The notes: a model not told the origin generated them from the sequence alone. Positions 1 through 11,820 are shown, counted from the first letter of the stretch. The stretch: DNA of 64,000 nt from Metaphire vulgaris (GCA_018105865.1 CM030866.1:1616091-1680090); one strand, 5' to 3'. Translations and numbers: made by a program.

Positions 1-49
1 AGGGGACTCAAGAATTTACCGACACCCCTCCCCAATTGATATAATCCTA

Positions 50-106
50 GAAATAACCCTGGTTTCAACACAGGAGAAATCCTGCTAAACCACCTGTAAT
101 CCAGTC
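50..106 (+). repeat. 3' end of an interspersed LINE/SINE-like repeat
   Basis: The segment containing TTTCAACACAGGAGAAATCC, followed by TAAACCAC and an ATT tail, recurs at 26833-26862, where it also runs straight into an (ATT)n tract. A recurring 3' segment followed by a simple-repeat tail is the signature of a retrotransposon 3' end. No coding part is visible. Confidence 0.5.
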
Positions 107-132
107 ATTATTATTATTATTATTAATATTAA

Positions 133-189
<57 letters not shown>

Positions 190-268
190 CATCATCATCA
201 TCATCATCACATCATAATCATCATCAATATATTATTATTATTGTTGTTGTTATTATTATTATTATTAT
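107..268. repeat. Compound microsatellite (ATT)n/(ATC)n/(GTT)n
   Basis: Long ATT tract changing to ATC, then GTT and ATT again. It starts where the preceding retrotransposon-like 3' end stops, so it probably grew from that element's tail. Confidence 0.95.
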
Positions 269-1301
269 TCCAAACAGATCCGGCGCGCGGGGCTTGCAAA
301 GCCTGCGGCCGCAGGGGCCCCGCCGGCCTCGGATATTGAAGAGTTTTCATTTTTCTTATTCTTAGGCCTACGTAGTATTTGTTTTGTTTTTTGCTCGTCA
401 GGCCATTTGAAGAGGCTAAAATATATGGGGATGACCTTTTTTGCTCGTCAAGACATTTCAAAAACGTTGCGCTCGTAAAAATTGCAGGGGGCCCCCGAAA
501 GTCACGCGCCGGCGCTGGCTGGCGCGTGGGGTTGATAAGGGAGGGAGGGGGCTGTACTACAGGTATAGATTTTAAAATAAAATTTTAAAAATGACCGCTA
601 CCTTAATGGATCATGACTTGTGTAAGTTCGGTTAATGAATTGTATATATTTCGTGCGACAATCGTGGTGAGTTTTTTCTCTCGAGCAACGCCATGAGACT
701 TCAGATGTTAAAGTGGCAGACGGCTTTTTGAGCCACTCGAGAATTTTATTAGCCGGACGCGTTCGAGCGTCTAGATGGTTTTCGAACGAAAATTTGAAAC
801 TCTACGCGAACGTGAAACTGAACGCTCAATATTATTTATTCTTCAACTACAATTTCAACACCGGTTAATTAACATAAAGCGAACAATTTCAAAGTTGTCT
901 TCTATAAATCAACGCGAAAATCATCGGCGTGGAAGACCAAAATTATATTTGTTCATCATATTGACAGGATATATCAGTGGCGTCTCCAGGATTCCAGAAT
1001 AGGGCGGGGGCGGGGGGCACATCGACGTTTTCTGGTTAAAAGGGTAGCGTCTACGAGCAATAAAAAACCTCGTTCTTTCAAACTCTTTAAACTTTCGTAG
1101 GTTACATTATTCACTGTTTTCCCCTTACCCCCCTCAACTGCTCAGCGCTTTTGCACAAACCGGTCCCAGTCTGAATGGAGGGTTGGGGTTGGGGTTGGGC
1201 CCTCTGGCACCCCAGTGGCTACGCCAATTGGGTATATGAATGTTAAAGGGGCATAACAAGACCTTGAATACAGGATTCAGGGAAGCTGTTCCTTGGGAAA
1301 G
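269..1301. other. Gene-poor stretch with MITE-like motifs
   Basis: No convincing gene. The motif TTTTTTGCTCGTCA occurs twice (about 388-405 and 438-452); the same motif (TTGCTTGTCAG or its complement) occurs inside several MITEs elsewhere in the window. A left-end-like CAGTGGCGTCTCCAGG lies near 974 and a right-end-like GGCTACGCCAATTG near 1216-1229, suggesting a decayed hAT-like MITE between about 974 and 1230. Confidence 0.4.
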
Positions 1302-1416
<115 letters not shown>

Positions 1417-1560
1417 GGCACCAGTTCTAGTACTAAGGGTATCAATCGATGGTGCTTCAAATCCATGCATCCGCAAAAGACCAGTTTCATTCCAGAGATC
1501 AGTCAGAGGGAAACAGCAAGACAGACTATGGAGGAAAAGCCAATTGAAAAGATAAGCCAG
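1417..1560 (-). repeat. Interspersed repeat family X, copy 1 (ATT-tailed)
   Basis: On the minus strand this reads toward TACCATCGATTGATACC, then an AACTGGTGC motif, then (ATT)n. The same order recurs at 23997-24095 (minus) and 54560-54642 (plus), always next to an (ATT)n run. It looks like the 3' end of a SINE or LINE; no protein is visible. Confidence 0.6.
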
Positions 1561-2438
1561 TGAAAGACAAGCTAGTGAAAATTATAGTAAGTTGTAACGA
1601 TGGTTTACAGTTTTTACGGTTTACAGTTTTGGTTTCATGGAAATTAAAATTTTAAAAAACTACAACAGAACTTCGCTACGTTACAACGGACTTGGTTGTA
1701 ACGTAAACCCGGTTATAACCGTACCGCAATGTACGATTGTACGGTCCCGTGTGATGTGCCACAGTACTGGATGGTACTGGATATAACGTACCTCGGATAT
1801 AAAGTACTCAACTTTGCAGATACCCTAAGTACGTTTTAAAACGAAGTTCTACTCTAGTTAGAAACCGTAAAATTTTTCATTTTGGAATAGTTTTTCCCCT
1901 CTTCCCATATCGTATTTTTATTACTTCCTGGAAGAGAGAGTTGAAACAAGCCTCTCGAAAACCGACGCGCAAATTTTAAACAAATTCCGTCACATGCTGT
2001 AAGTATAATGCAAGCGGGATTTTCCCCAATAACAGACCAGCCACGTTTTCTCATATAACCCATTGATTTATGACTGACACAAGACAGGGCTTGGCCCCAA
2101 TATTGAGGGCACGACCTCTCTTCTGCCTGCCATAGACGATGGCGGCAGTATAGTTGACAGATGATCTGGTAAATTCCACTTAGAGTTAGAGTTAGACACT
2201 CAAGTTTATTCGATGAAATTTGAAATAGAATATTTCCGGTCTCCGCATGGAAGGCCCCGCTGCACGCATAAGTGGTCATACCCAACGCGCATCCGATACA
2301 ACCAGCTCATCTTTAAAAGGCTATCGACTCGTCGACTTTCTCCAGAAGAAATCGGCTATCGGCGTCGAAGGGAAGGACGCGGCCCATAGACAAGAGAATC
2401 GTGTTAATATAAGCTCTTCCGATCGTCTGTTGAATCTG

Positions 2439-2476
<38 letters not shown>

Positions 2477-3373
2477 TTAATTAATTAATTAATTCGAGTT
2501 ATATTTTCAAAGGATCTTTCAGTTGACTTTTTAAAACTAAAGACCCTTCTTTAGTGACTGTACCAACGTGGAATTTGAGCGCAAGAGCTGCTGCTATCCG
2601 ATGGCTTTTACCTCCTCTACAGATTGACTTTCTACCTCTTCGCCGTACAAGGTATGTACTACCGCTGTACACAGGAGAGGACACTTTTCGCAATGAAATC
2701 TCTTTTCACCAGTGACGTTACTGAGACGTAACGTGGGTTGCACCAGCGCCCCGGGGCAAAAAAAGAATGGCTACGCCCATACTAATTACTTCTGACCAAA
2801 AGGTCAGTGACGGTTACATCTGCGTCGCCGCTTGCCTAGTACACGGAGGTCAGCGCCGGACAGGGTTATTTATAGGATTATCGATTGGGGAGGGTCGGTA
2901 AATTCTGGGGTCCCCTGCCAAAAAGTCTGAAGTCTGACAAGCAAAAAGGTCATCCTATAGCTGAAATTGGGGAATGGGAGTGTTGGGAGTGTTGGGGTCT
3001 CAAATTGGGGTGTGTTGGGGGTGCTAGGGGGTGTAAAAATATCCCTGGCGCCGGACCCTACGCTCGCTCGAATAAGGGATTAACTTTGCCATTTTTTAAA
3101 AATCAATGATTATGCCCTGTAGGCTATTTCTCACCGCTTTACTTGACGGGAAATCGTTATTTATAGGCAAGCCGAGAAGATTTATGTATGAATCTGCATT
3201 TTCCCGTTGTTTTTCAGAATTTCTGGTTGTTGTACCGACAGTCGTTGAAAGTGACGCCGACTTTCAGAGGACAAAGTAAGCATAATGTTGAATCTAAATA
3301 GTAGGCCTTAAACTTTTCTCGCTAGCATTTGATTGTTTTTTAAAATTATATTTTGATTTGATGTTAAGTAAAC
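1561..3373. other. Intergenic, low-copy and decayed repeats
   Basis: No supported gene. A (GA)n tract lies at 2442-2470 followed by (AATT)n. At 2885-3055 there is a G-rich transposon fragment with CTGACAAGCAAAAAGG and a GGGGGTG(C/T)TAGGGGGTGTAAA motif shared with 6250-6280. A 143-codon minus-strand reading frame at 1854-2285 has no recognisable features. Confidence 0.4.
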
Positions 3374-3485
3374 TGACTCATTGGCGTAAACTTGAATGAA
3401 AAGGTGGGGGACATCTATGCCTTCTCCTTTCTCTATTGTAGCCTCTCAAAAATTAAGTGGGGGTTCGAGCCTAGATGTTAATATA
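3374..3485. repeat. Interspersed repeat, GGCGTAAACTTG family, copy 1
   Basis: Shares ordered motifs with 13434-13560: TTGGCGTAAACTTG, ATGAAAA, GTAGCCTCTCAAAAA, a GGGGG run and GAGCCTAGA. Probably a MITE fragment; neither copy has clear target duplications. Confidence 0.6.
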
Positions 3486-3705
3486 GAAGCATACGGATTT
3501 TAAACGATGTCAAGCAATAGAAAAATTGTTCGGAACACGCTTTAACTATGCATTCACGGGCGCCCGCACATTAGGGCAAGAGGGGGCACTTGCCTCCCCA
3601 TGGAAAATGCAAATAACCACATTTCGCATTGAAATTTGAAAACTTGCTAAAATATTAACCGTGACCATTGTGTCAAAATGTGTTTTGCCCTCCTGGAAAA
3701 ATTCT

Positions 3706-3709
3706 TCTT

Positions 3710-3740
<31 letters not shown>

Positions 3741-3761
3741 TTATTATTATTATTATTATTA

Positions 3762-3822
<61 letters not shown>
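3706..3822. repeat. Compound microsatellite (TTC)n(TTA)n(TTG)n
   Basis: Three successive trinucleotide tracts. The similar TTC-to-TTA transition at 28701-28931 shows the same mutational style. Confidence 0.95.
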
Positions 3823-3844
3823 GTATTTTTGAAAATGTGTTTCA

Positions 3845-4400
3845 TTTTAAAAACGAAAGATGGCCGAATGAGAAGAAGATCAGCGCTCGTCCTGTTTATA
3901 CCGATGAGACGTGTAGATCCATCGCCCGCCTCTTCGGCTCGAACAGGAACTGTCTTCAAAGCCTAAACAACGTCGTCGCGCAACGAACCCGGGGCGACAG
4001 ACCGGCTCCTCCAGGACTAACCGAGGGAACACTCACGCTGGGAGATTGCCCGTACAGACGATGTCTCCAAAACGACGACCAGATAACACGTAAAGAGTCG
4101 GTCGCCGACGACGACGTCACCGAGGGCGCATCGCCACCTGGCGACGATACTCTGACATCTGGTGGCGACGACGAGGCTGCCGGAAGCGACCCCCCGGTAC
4201 CGGTTTCCGGCAGGAGGATGAGGATGAGGATGAGGAGGAGTGGAGGGGAAACGCCGGGCGCGAAGCGGTCGCTGAGGAAACGAGGTTATACAGATCCGAC
4301 GGACTTGTGCATACAGTTTCACTGTTCGAACAGACCGCGAGGAACGCTGATATACCTGAAGTGCCTCAGAGACTATCGGTGCAACAACGGAAGAAGATAG
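3845..4400 (+). CDS. Candidate coding exon(s) in a GC-rich island; frame uncertain
   Basis: A GC-rich island stands out from AT-rich surroundings. Frame A is open to a TAG at 4398-4400 and codes an Asp/Glu/Pro-rich segment (about 4100-4200), then a basic stretch, an RKR site and a 38-residue C-terminus with four cysteines (spacing C-X4-C-X12-C-X5-C) ending Gly-Arg-Arg, which resembles an amidated peptide-hormone end. Frame B, one base shifted, is open from about 4094 to a TGA at 4537; after a good acceptor-like CCGGCAG at about 4213 it codes an acidic Glu/Asp run, then a helical-looking LFEQTARNADIPEVPQRLS and a basic tail. The minus strand is also open for 179 codons. Either one frame is the exon and the other is a GC artefact, or a sequencing frameshift in the GAGGATGAG repeat joins A to B. 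No start codon or upstream exon was identified. I do not recognise the protein. Confidence 0.35.
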
Positions 4401-5828
4401 CGAGACAGGCGGTCCCCTTTCCCCTCCCTCATAATCACGCAACCCCCCAGCCCCCGGAGATGACAAGAGCTGCGATCTTGGTCTCCACTCAGCGTAGAAA
4501 GAGAAGAAGAAGAAGAAGAAATGGAGGAGAGGATTGACTTTGAGGGCACGGCACATGTCCAGTTTGCATCAGTAAAAGCAAGAAAAGTGCATCTGTAGTT
4601 TTAATCTAGTGTCAAAATAAGACGTCATGATCTCTTAATTAATTAAATATATTATGCTAACCGGTTAATTTAGTTTTCTGACCCACCCCCCGCCATAGGC
4701 GCCAAATACCCCATGTATAGGCTATGCCTCTACTAGCAGGTATTCAAGATTCCCTCACAAAAAAGGGGGTTTTCAAAATATTTTTCAAATATTAAATCGT
4801 CCTTAAATAGGTTCACAGGTACAGAGTTGTATCTAAGGGCGGAGGGGGTACATATGCCCTCCGGGCGCCGAGGGGGCGCCAAAATCGGGTTTATGGTAGC
4901 AAAAAAGTGAAAAGAATCATCAATATAGTTGTGACGTCTTTTTTGGCTTGTCAGGGTTTTTAGATTTTTTCTGAAGTTATTTTTCTGAAGTTAGCTAGGG
5001 GCGCCATCACTATGTTTTGTCCTCGGGCACCGGACACCCTAGCTACGCCCCTGAACCCCAGGTATCTTTTTCTTGTTGCTTTTTTGACACGAATATCCGT
5101 AGAATTTCTAGTTATTATTAAACGACTACATTGGCGGAGACTTGGTTTGAAACTTGGGGAGGGCATCTTCACGTGACCGCCTCTGTATCTTAATGCATTT
5201 TCGAAATCTTGGCGAACCTGAAAAATAGAAACAAATTTCTTGGGTGTTGTTCCCCCGCCCAAATCTCCGTCCACCAGTGACCGTATATTCCGAAATGCAG
5301 GCTGCATGTGCTCCAGATACGAAGGTCGAACGAACTAAAGTAGGCCTATGGCCTAAAAGCTGAATAGACCTATAAACACTATTAGGCCCTAATAGAGACT
5401 TAGGCCCTAACTTAGAGACCTTTGCTTTGAAAACAAAAACAGATTTGTGACTACGATGATGATGAATTTTTTCATCTGATTCACTCAGTTGAAATAAATT
5501 TCTGAAGGTTTAATTTATATTAGGCCTAGTCTAGGGCCTAGCCTATATGATTAGACCTATAATTATCGCTTCTTCTTTATTCATGTGCCATGTATTGCCA
5601 CGTCGGCGACCATGGATTTCCACTCCTCTCTGCTTCTGGCTTTCATTAGATTATAATTATCAGTTCTGTGTTGTCTTTGTATAGATTACATAATTATGTT
5701 CAAACCGTTTGAAATAAAACTTGCAACAGTAGGCCTTACGTCGGCTTTCACTGTATCACAGTTGCTAAAATATTTACATGTAAAATAAAATTTCCACAAG
5801 TATGAATTATATTCTAACGACCCTATTC
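4401..5828. other. Intergenic with decayed G-rich transposons
   Basis: At 4800-5065 a transposon-like segment contains GGTAGCAAAAA, AATATAGTTGT, TTTTTTGGCTTGTCAGG and ends GCTACGCCCCTG. Its core resembles 60820-60890. A further GGCGGAGACTTGG fragment is at about 5131. Several copies of TAGGCC(T/C) lie at 5340-5560. No gene is supported. Confidence 0.45.
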
Positions 5829-6396
5829 AGTGGCGGCTCCAGGTTTTGGCAAGTGGGCCTATATATGGGGTGGCAGCTTCTAATCATGGGGACCAACTAT
5901 TTTCATAAACCTGGACCAGTGTCTAATCTAGACTCCTGAACTCCGGAGGAGGGGGAACTGAAAAGGCCGGAGAAGTCAGCTAGGGGCATGGTTATTTCTA
6001 GGATTGTGAATGGGGGGGGGGAGCGTCGGGAAAATCTGGGGGGTGTCGGAGTTTGGAAGTCTCTATCGAAAAAGTCTGACAAGCAAAAAACGTCACCAAG
6101 TCTCAAAAAACGTCTGACAAGCAACAACAACAAAATAGTCGGTGCTGTCCTTCTCTATTTGGGGATGTTCAGGCTAATTAATATGCATTTTGTATGCATA
6201 CCATTGTCACATTACCAATTTTTTGGGTGTGTGTCAACCTCAAATTGGGGGATGTTAGGGGGTGTAAATATATCCCTCGCTAGGGGGCTACTGTTAATCG
6301 ATGTAGTATGCCAAAATTTCCGGGGGAAAAGGGCAATTTCCCCCCGGAAACGGCCTAGATTAAACCCTGACCTGGAATTCTGGCTATGCCACTGAA
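5829..6396. repeat. Nested hAT-like MITE fragments
   Basis: Starts CAGTGGCGGCTCCAGG, TTTTGGCAAGTGGG, TCTAATCATGGGG: the left end of the same family as the intact element at 12133-12326. From about 5985 it passes into another G-rich element with CTGACAAGCAAAAAA and GGGGGATGTTAGGGGGTG, and ends TGGCTATGCCACTG at about 6395. The outer ends are not flanked by matching 8-mers, so this is a mosaic. Confidence 0.5.
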
Positions 6397-6889
6397 AATA
6401 TATTATAAAGTAACAAGACATGCATCTGAAAGCTAGTTTGAATTGCATTAAACCATGTATTTGTGAAATTTTCAAAATACTTATAAAGTCATTCCAACAA
6501 ACACAGACTACCCGGTACAGCAGAATTGTTAACTTGTTATGTATACAATGAATTAATTTGCCAAATTTCTTTTATAAAACATCTTGCATATAGATCTAGA
6601 GCAGAGTTGACAAAAAACCACAATAAGTGACGATATATATATATATATCAATTTATTCAATTTCATTTCTTAAATGGCTGCTAAACACAGTGAATTTATT
6701 ATTTAGAGCTAAGTCAAAAATATTTGAATAAAATACTAAATAGCGGCCAGTATTGCAAACTGCTTTTAATTTCTGTCTGATAAGAGAAGAGAATGGAAGT
6801 AAATATTTAATCAAACAACTTTAAGCTGAAATATTAAAATAAGTTATTCAAAAAATTAAACAGTTTAAAATTTAGTTTTAAATGAGCCA
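6397..6889. other. AT-rich spacer, nothing recognised
   Basis: AT-rich single-copy-looking DNA with a short (AT)n run near 6634-6648. No gene or element is supported. Confidence 0.4.
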
Positions 6890-6990
6890 AAGGGGCGTAG
6901 CGATGGGGGAGTATATCGGTATATATATATATATATACCCCAAAATAAAAATGTATATATGCAATACAGTATATACAACATATATATGCA

Positions 6991-7044
<54 letters not shown>

Positions 7045-7154
7045 ACACATATATATAACATATATAAAAATATATACTATACATATAACAATATATCCAC
7101 CCTCAAATTTATACCCACCCATCCCCCCAAATCAAGTTTCTGGCTACGCCCCTG
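6890..7154. mobile_element. hAT-like MITE with 8-bp target duplication
   Basis: Terminal inverted repeats AAGGGGCGTAGC and GCTACGCCCCTG. Flanks are ATGAGCCA (6882-6889) and ATGAGCCT (7155-7162), a 7/8 matching duplication. The interior holds a long (TA)n run (about 6991-7040). An 8-bp duplication with a CA...TG-type end fits hAT-type transposition. No transposase. Confidence 0.75.
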
Positions 7155-7447
7155 ATGAGCCTAGGGCCTAACTATTCTGATAATGACGACAAAGTTAATT
7201 TTGCTACAGAACTCAAGTCAACTTGACTAAAAAACATGCTTCAAAAATGAAAGTGAAACCAACGAAGTGTACAAAACTGAAAAAAATTGGTAAAATAACA
7301 TGCAATTCATTTATGCATAACAGGTTTAAAAGTCTGCTTAACGTCACTGCAGATAAACTCTTTTTTAATTTTAACCTAAAATGAAACTTTAATGAACAGC
7401 AACATATTTCAGTAGATTTTCACATTGTCCCAGCCACAGATTTGCAA

Positions 7448-10327
7448 TTAGACGCGTGTTTGATCTGGACCGTGGACCATGGAACTCTGGACTATTTCGT
7501 CCGAGACAAGTCGACTTCTTTTACAAGGTATAGCGTCGCTCCATTCAGTAATGCCTTCAGAATTCTCGTCAGCCTTTTGACTCTCTTCAGAATTGATTTC
7601 AACATTACTGGCAACATCCAGCACAGGTTCAGTCGCGCTTTGATTCTGATCCATGCCATCGTCCACTCCGCATCTGACGATCAACGCGCCAGGTGTTTCG
7701 GCTTTCTCCCAAGCTTCATTGTCGCATGGCATGTTGGTCAACACACACGACTGCACACCGCAGGTCTCCAACTGCCCAAGACCGTCAAACTCAAAGCCGC
7801 TTATCTGCGAGCTGGTCAATAGGTCCTGACAGGGAAAATTGCCGTTTTCGTCCATCTCCAGCGTGCCATTCAGAATAACCGACGCGTTCCGCAGAAGAAC
7901 ATCGGAACCCAGCTGCTCCTCGACTTTTCCGCAGTACTCGGCGACACCGTCGTACCGAAAGCCCGACATGTTTTGGCCAAGCGCGCCGTCCTGACGCTCG
8001 CACTTGATTTTGATTCGCGCGCCGTTACAAACATGAACACGCGTCCCTTCGATTTCACCGTTCTCAGTCTGGATGCTCTGATCAACCATCTCCCTCAACA
8101 CCGGAACATTATCCTGCCTGCCGGTTAAAGAAGCGGCGTTCCAGCCAAGATTATCGTGCGGATCCACGGCAGAATACTGGCATTCCAGGTCTATTCCAAC
8201 ATTTACGTTTCTCACGTTCTCCGACTTCAAGGTCAAGGGCATCGAAGCGATGGCCATATCTGGTTCTACCGCGCAGTCAACGAAAGCGGACTTAGACCTG
8301 GGTTCCGGAAGAACATCGTCACCCTCGTCGGCCATACAGGTTCTGTCCATGATCTGTGTCGGAACATAGCCAGGATCAGACTCCGCCTGGAAATTACCGG
8401 ATGCATCAAAGCCACTGGATGAATTATGGAAAGAGGCGAGCATACTGCTAATTGGAGGGATCAAATTTCTACTGGCAGTTGTCATCGCTTCAAATCCTCT
8501 GTTTTGCATTGAAACTGCTTCATCATATCCTCCCGACTCATCTGCATCAGCTGGCTTCATATCAGACACCAACACGCCTGGATACGCTGGCACGCCTTTC
8601 CTTCCAGTTTCTTTGTCGTAAGGCATATTTGCTGCATTCACCACAGTGGCCATTCTGTAATAGTTAGATTTTGCAAGTGCAGGAGCTTGAAAACGGCCAT
8701 TAGCTTGATGGTACTGGCTTGTGGCAAAGGAGGAGAGTGGTACTGGGATGTTTCCAGTTGGCGCTCGGCTTAAGTATCTCATTGCTTCGAGCGCTGGAAC
8801 ACGAATTGTCTTAAACTGTGTGATGCCATGTGGATAGGATGCTACCGTACGGACTGCATTCAGGTCATTCCTCTGGAACTGCGTGTCTGCGGGCAGACCA
8901 TTCTGACTACACCCCGCGGGGTAATTTGCCATTGTAACCACAGACGAATAATGGGGGCACTGTTGGAAATGCCCCACTGCAACGCGGCCCCTGTTTCTGA
9001 ATCGCCTCACGGCAGCCTCCATGTTAAAGCAGGGACCGGGTGAGACGGACGGCGGCTGGTCGGCGCCATCGCCGTGCGTCTGCCAGTTCAGCAGACTCAC
9101 CGCCGTCGCCGCCGCCGCGGCACCGGTGCCGTGAACGTCGGTGAAGTCCCCGGACGGCGGAAAAGTGGTCTGCGAAACGGTCTGACCGTCTGGATCGGTG
9201 ATTTCAATGTCGACGTCATACAGCTTCAGCCAATCGCGAAACTTGTTCGTCGGGAATGAAACCGGCCGGCACATGACCTGCTGGTAGTAGTCTTCCTTGT
9301 GAAGGTCGAGTGGGACCTGTGCGACGCTGCAGCTGGATATGTGCGTCTTCTTCTCGTTCTCCCTAATCAGGTAATCTATGTACATGCCGATCGCCTCGGA
9401 GAGCGTGTTCGGCTTGTGGGATCTGTCTATCGGAATCAACGGTTCGACCGCGTCCACGGAAGAGTCGGTGGAGAATTTCTCTATGTATGCGTCCATCTTC
9501 TCGTTGACCAGGCTGTCTTCGCAGGTCTGCATTGAATCGACATTCAAGTCGTGATTCTGGGTCACTATACCAGACAACATCAAGCCACTATTGTCCTGAG
9601 GAGTCGGTGGCCTAGCTATCTGACTGAAGCCCTTTGGTAAGTAGTGAGTTTGAGCGTTTGCTGGCATGCTATCTCTGCTGCGCATGTCGTGCAAAACGGG
9701 CAAAAATTGGGGACTGAATGAAAGATGAGGTGAGGGAACCAGTACATTCTGCATCAATCTCTTGCGCAGCCCGCGACCTCGTCCACGGCCACGTCCGCTG
9801 CGCACGCTTCGACGCGGCGCACTACCTAGGGTTTGGTTGGTATCGTACGGCATGTGCATGTAGCTGACGGCAGAGTTAGAGTGAAGGTAGGCGGTGCCAT
9901 TTGTTGGTGGTCCCGATGCACCCCAGGCGTTTAGGATCTCATGCTGCATGGCTGCCGAGTTATGCTTGTCATCAGATTCGTTCATATTTGCGTAGAGATT
10001 CTGGAAAGCGGCCGCAGGAGCATACGGGCCGATTTCCGACGCCTGCTGTGCGACAGTAGGCATTGGAATAGACTCAAGAGATTGAAGAAAGGACTCTCCC
10101 TCCAGACAAATTTCACCGCAGGAATTACCCTGATCCATGTGGGAGCCCAGTGCAGACAGAGATGCAGCTGTGATGTTCTGTCTCATCAGCTGACAACCAC
10201 TCAAACCAACACCCGAATGTGCAGACTGCATGGTTCCAGTTGACTCGTTTATGACACGAGATTTTAACCTTGGCGCCTGCAATAAGTCTGGCATCGAGTC
10301 AGATTCTACAGTGTGTGAATCATTCAT
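7448..10327 (-). CDS. Uncharacterised 959-residue protein, probably nuclear
   Basis: A single uninterrupted frame of 959 codons from ATG at 10327 to TAA at 7448, far longer than chance in this AT-rich DNA. An acceptor-like AG lies just upstream of the ATG, so a 5'UTR intron is possible. Most of the protein looks disordered (Ser, Gln, Asn, Gly and Met rich). A basic GRGRGRGRG tract at residues about 178-186 is followed by LRKR. A compact segment at about 308-382 begins with an amphipathic helix (SEAIGMYIDYLIRENEKK) and continues through VSFPTNKFRDWLKLYDVDI. An alanine run lies near 403-407 and a CKRSR cluster, a possible nuclear signal, near the C-terminus. These features suggest a nucleic-acid-associated or regulatory protein, but I recognise no family. 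Codon GC varies: GC-rich around 9000-9250, AT-richer around 8450-8850. The real gene could have further exons. Confidence 0.75.
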   Translation of the reverse strand: MNDSHTVESDSMPDLLQAPRLKSRVINESTGTMQSAHSGVGLSGCQLMRQNITAASLSALGSHMDQGNSCGEICLEGESFLQSLESIPMPTVAQQASEIGPYAPAAAFQNLYANMNESDDKHNSAAMQHEILNAWGASGPPTNGTAYLHSNSAVSYMHMPYDTNQTLGSAPRRSVRSGRGRGRGRGLRKRLMQNVLVPSPHLSFSPQFLPVLHDMRSRDSMPANAQTHYLPKGFSQIARPPTPQDNSGLMLSGIVTQNHDLNVDSMQTCEDSLVNEKMDAYIEKFSTDSSVDAVEPLIPIDRSHKPNTLSEAIGMYIDYLIRENEKKTHISSCSVAQVPLDLHKEDYYQQVMCRPVSFPTNKFRDWLKLYDVDIEITDPDGQTVSQTTFPPSGDFTDVHGTGAAAAATAVSLLNWQTHGDGADQPPSVSPGPCFNMEAAVRRFRNRGRVAVGHFQQCPHYSSVVTMANYPAGCSQNGLPADTQFQRNDLNAVRTVASYPHGITQFKTIRVPALEAMRYLSRAPTGNIPVPLSSFATSQYHQANGRFQAPALAKSNYYRMATVVNAANMPYDKETGRKGVPAYPGVLVSDMKPADADESGGYDEAVSMQNRGFEAMTTASRNLIPPISSMLASFHNSSSGFDASGNFQAESDPGYVPTQIMDRTCMADEGDDVLPEPRSKSAFVDCAVEPDMAIASMPLTLKSENVRNVNVGIDLECQYSAVDPHDNLGWNAASLTGRQDNVPVLREMVDQSIQTENGEIEGTRVHVCNGARIKIKCERQDGALGQNMSGFRYDGVAEYCGKVEEQLGSDVLLRNASVILNGTLEMDENGNFPCQDLLTSSQISGFEFDGLGQLETCGVQSCVLTNMPCDNEAWEKAETPGALIVRCGVDDGMDQNQSATEPVLDVASNVEINSEESQKADENSEGITEWSDAIPCKRSRLVSDEIVQSSMVHGPDQTRV

Positions 10328-11615
10328 TCTTCAGTTTCTTAAAAGCAATTTAAAATGAAAATCAGATTAAAGACAAATGAATTTTAATTTAGGCCTAAGC
10401 TAGAAGTGACATTGGAGAAGATCCAATGCCCAACATTGCCTATCCTTTGATTTTTACTTCACCAACAGTGGCAAAGACATTTGAAAGACTTGGTCAGCCT
10501 ATAGGGGTGGTTGGTTGAATATACTGTATGCATCAATTTGGAGACGAGACAAATCCAGTGGGTCACAGTTACAGTAGTAAGCATTTAAGGTTTTACGTAA
10601 TTTTCAAATAATTTTGGCTAATTATCCATCATGTCCCATAAGAAATCTAGACAACACGCTATGTAAAATCCGCGGATGCACGTACAAATAGTGATGGAGC
10701 TATATAAATACAACAATTAGATCTGAAAGTTATCTTCATTATATTCGACGCCTGACCTTTATTTCTATATAAAATGCGTATTACAAAATAAAATAAAGAA
10801 TTTCCGTAATAATTCTATTATAAAATGCTAAATATTATGCAACGCAATAACTTTTGAGGCGATTTTAAAGCAGATTTCCATTAACAAAATTAGCGTCTTA
10901 AGACGCAACAGCCAAAGGTGTCGCAACGCAAATTTCCCCATATTAATTTATGATCGATTTATCGACGCAATTTTTCTCTCCATTTTATCTCAAAGATTGG
11001 AGACAATAGCCCAGATTTTGAGAGTTCAGGATTTCTTGTGTGTGAATCATTTATTGAAAGAGTTCAGAAAGACACGATTGTCTGTACCGTTATCTAGATA
11101 GGATCCGAGTATAAATGTTCCACAATTGCTCGTACCAGGATCCTGAATACTCGGTTTTGAGATGAGAGGCCAGTTTGCGATAGATTAAAAACCTATGTGG
11201 TATTTAAAATAATTATATCAATTACAATATTGTGCATATCAAATAATGATTTTGAGCGTGATTGGGCATTCATATGAAAGTGTTGTGAGGTTATGGGTGC
11301 AAAATACGTAGGCCCTGATTATATCCAACGTTCGTGCTCATTTCATTTTAGCCACAATTTCATCCGAGTCTCATTCATACTTACTTTTTTCTATACCTGT
11401 ATGAACCAGGTGATGTGATGCCTGTTTACCTGAAATGAAAAGGTGTTGTTTCGCAAAGATTTTTCTATCGATGGATATTTAGTGGTGATGTAAAACAGGT
11501 AGGCTATATGTGGATTTTACTTTATACGACACAACACTGTGCCCTAAGAACACCGCAGTTATAGTTTGGTATTGTTTTACTGTAGCAGTTGTTCTGTACT
11601 GTAGTGAACTGCACG
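10328..11615. other. Intergenic region between divergent genes
   Basis: Upstream of the minus-strand 959-codon gene and of the plus-strand gene starting at 11616, so it should hold both promoters. AT-rich; I see no clear TATA box, repeat or further exon. Confidence 0.4.
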
Positions 11616-11820
11616 ATGGGAATTGTACGGCAACTGGAATCAGGAGTTCCCATTCTGGTCTTGATCGTGGCGTTGGCTGGGATTGTCCAGCCTCAAAATG
11701 GAATGCCCAACACAACTTTAAATCCCTTTCCGTCGTCCACTGATGTGCCCACACCCTCGCCATCAGAATTGCCGACCCCCTCAGATACTCCCGGATCCTC
11801 TGCAGTTCCAAGTGACATAA
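11616..11820 (+). CDS. Exon 1 of the Cys-rich GPI-type gene
   Basis: ATG at 11616 opens directly onto a signal peptide. The donor AGTAAGAGC at 11820-11828 is close to consensus. Codes the signal peptide and Pro/Ser/Thr linker and ends in phase 1. Confidence 0.75.

Noticed and set aside
1854..2285. 143-codon minus-strand open frame
   Set aside because: No domain, signal, homologous motif or supporting splice sites; could be chance.
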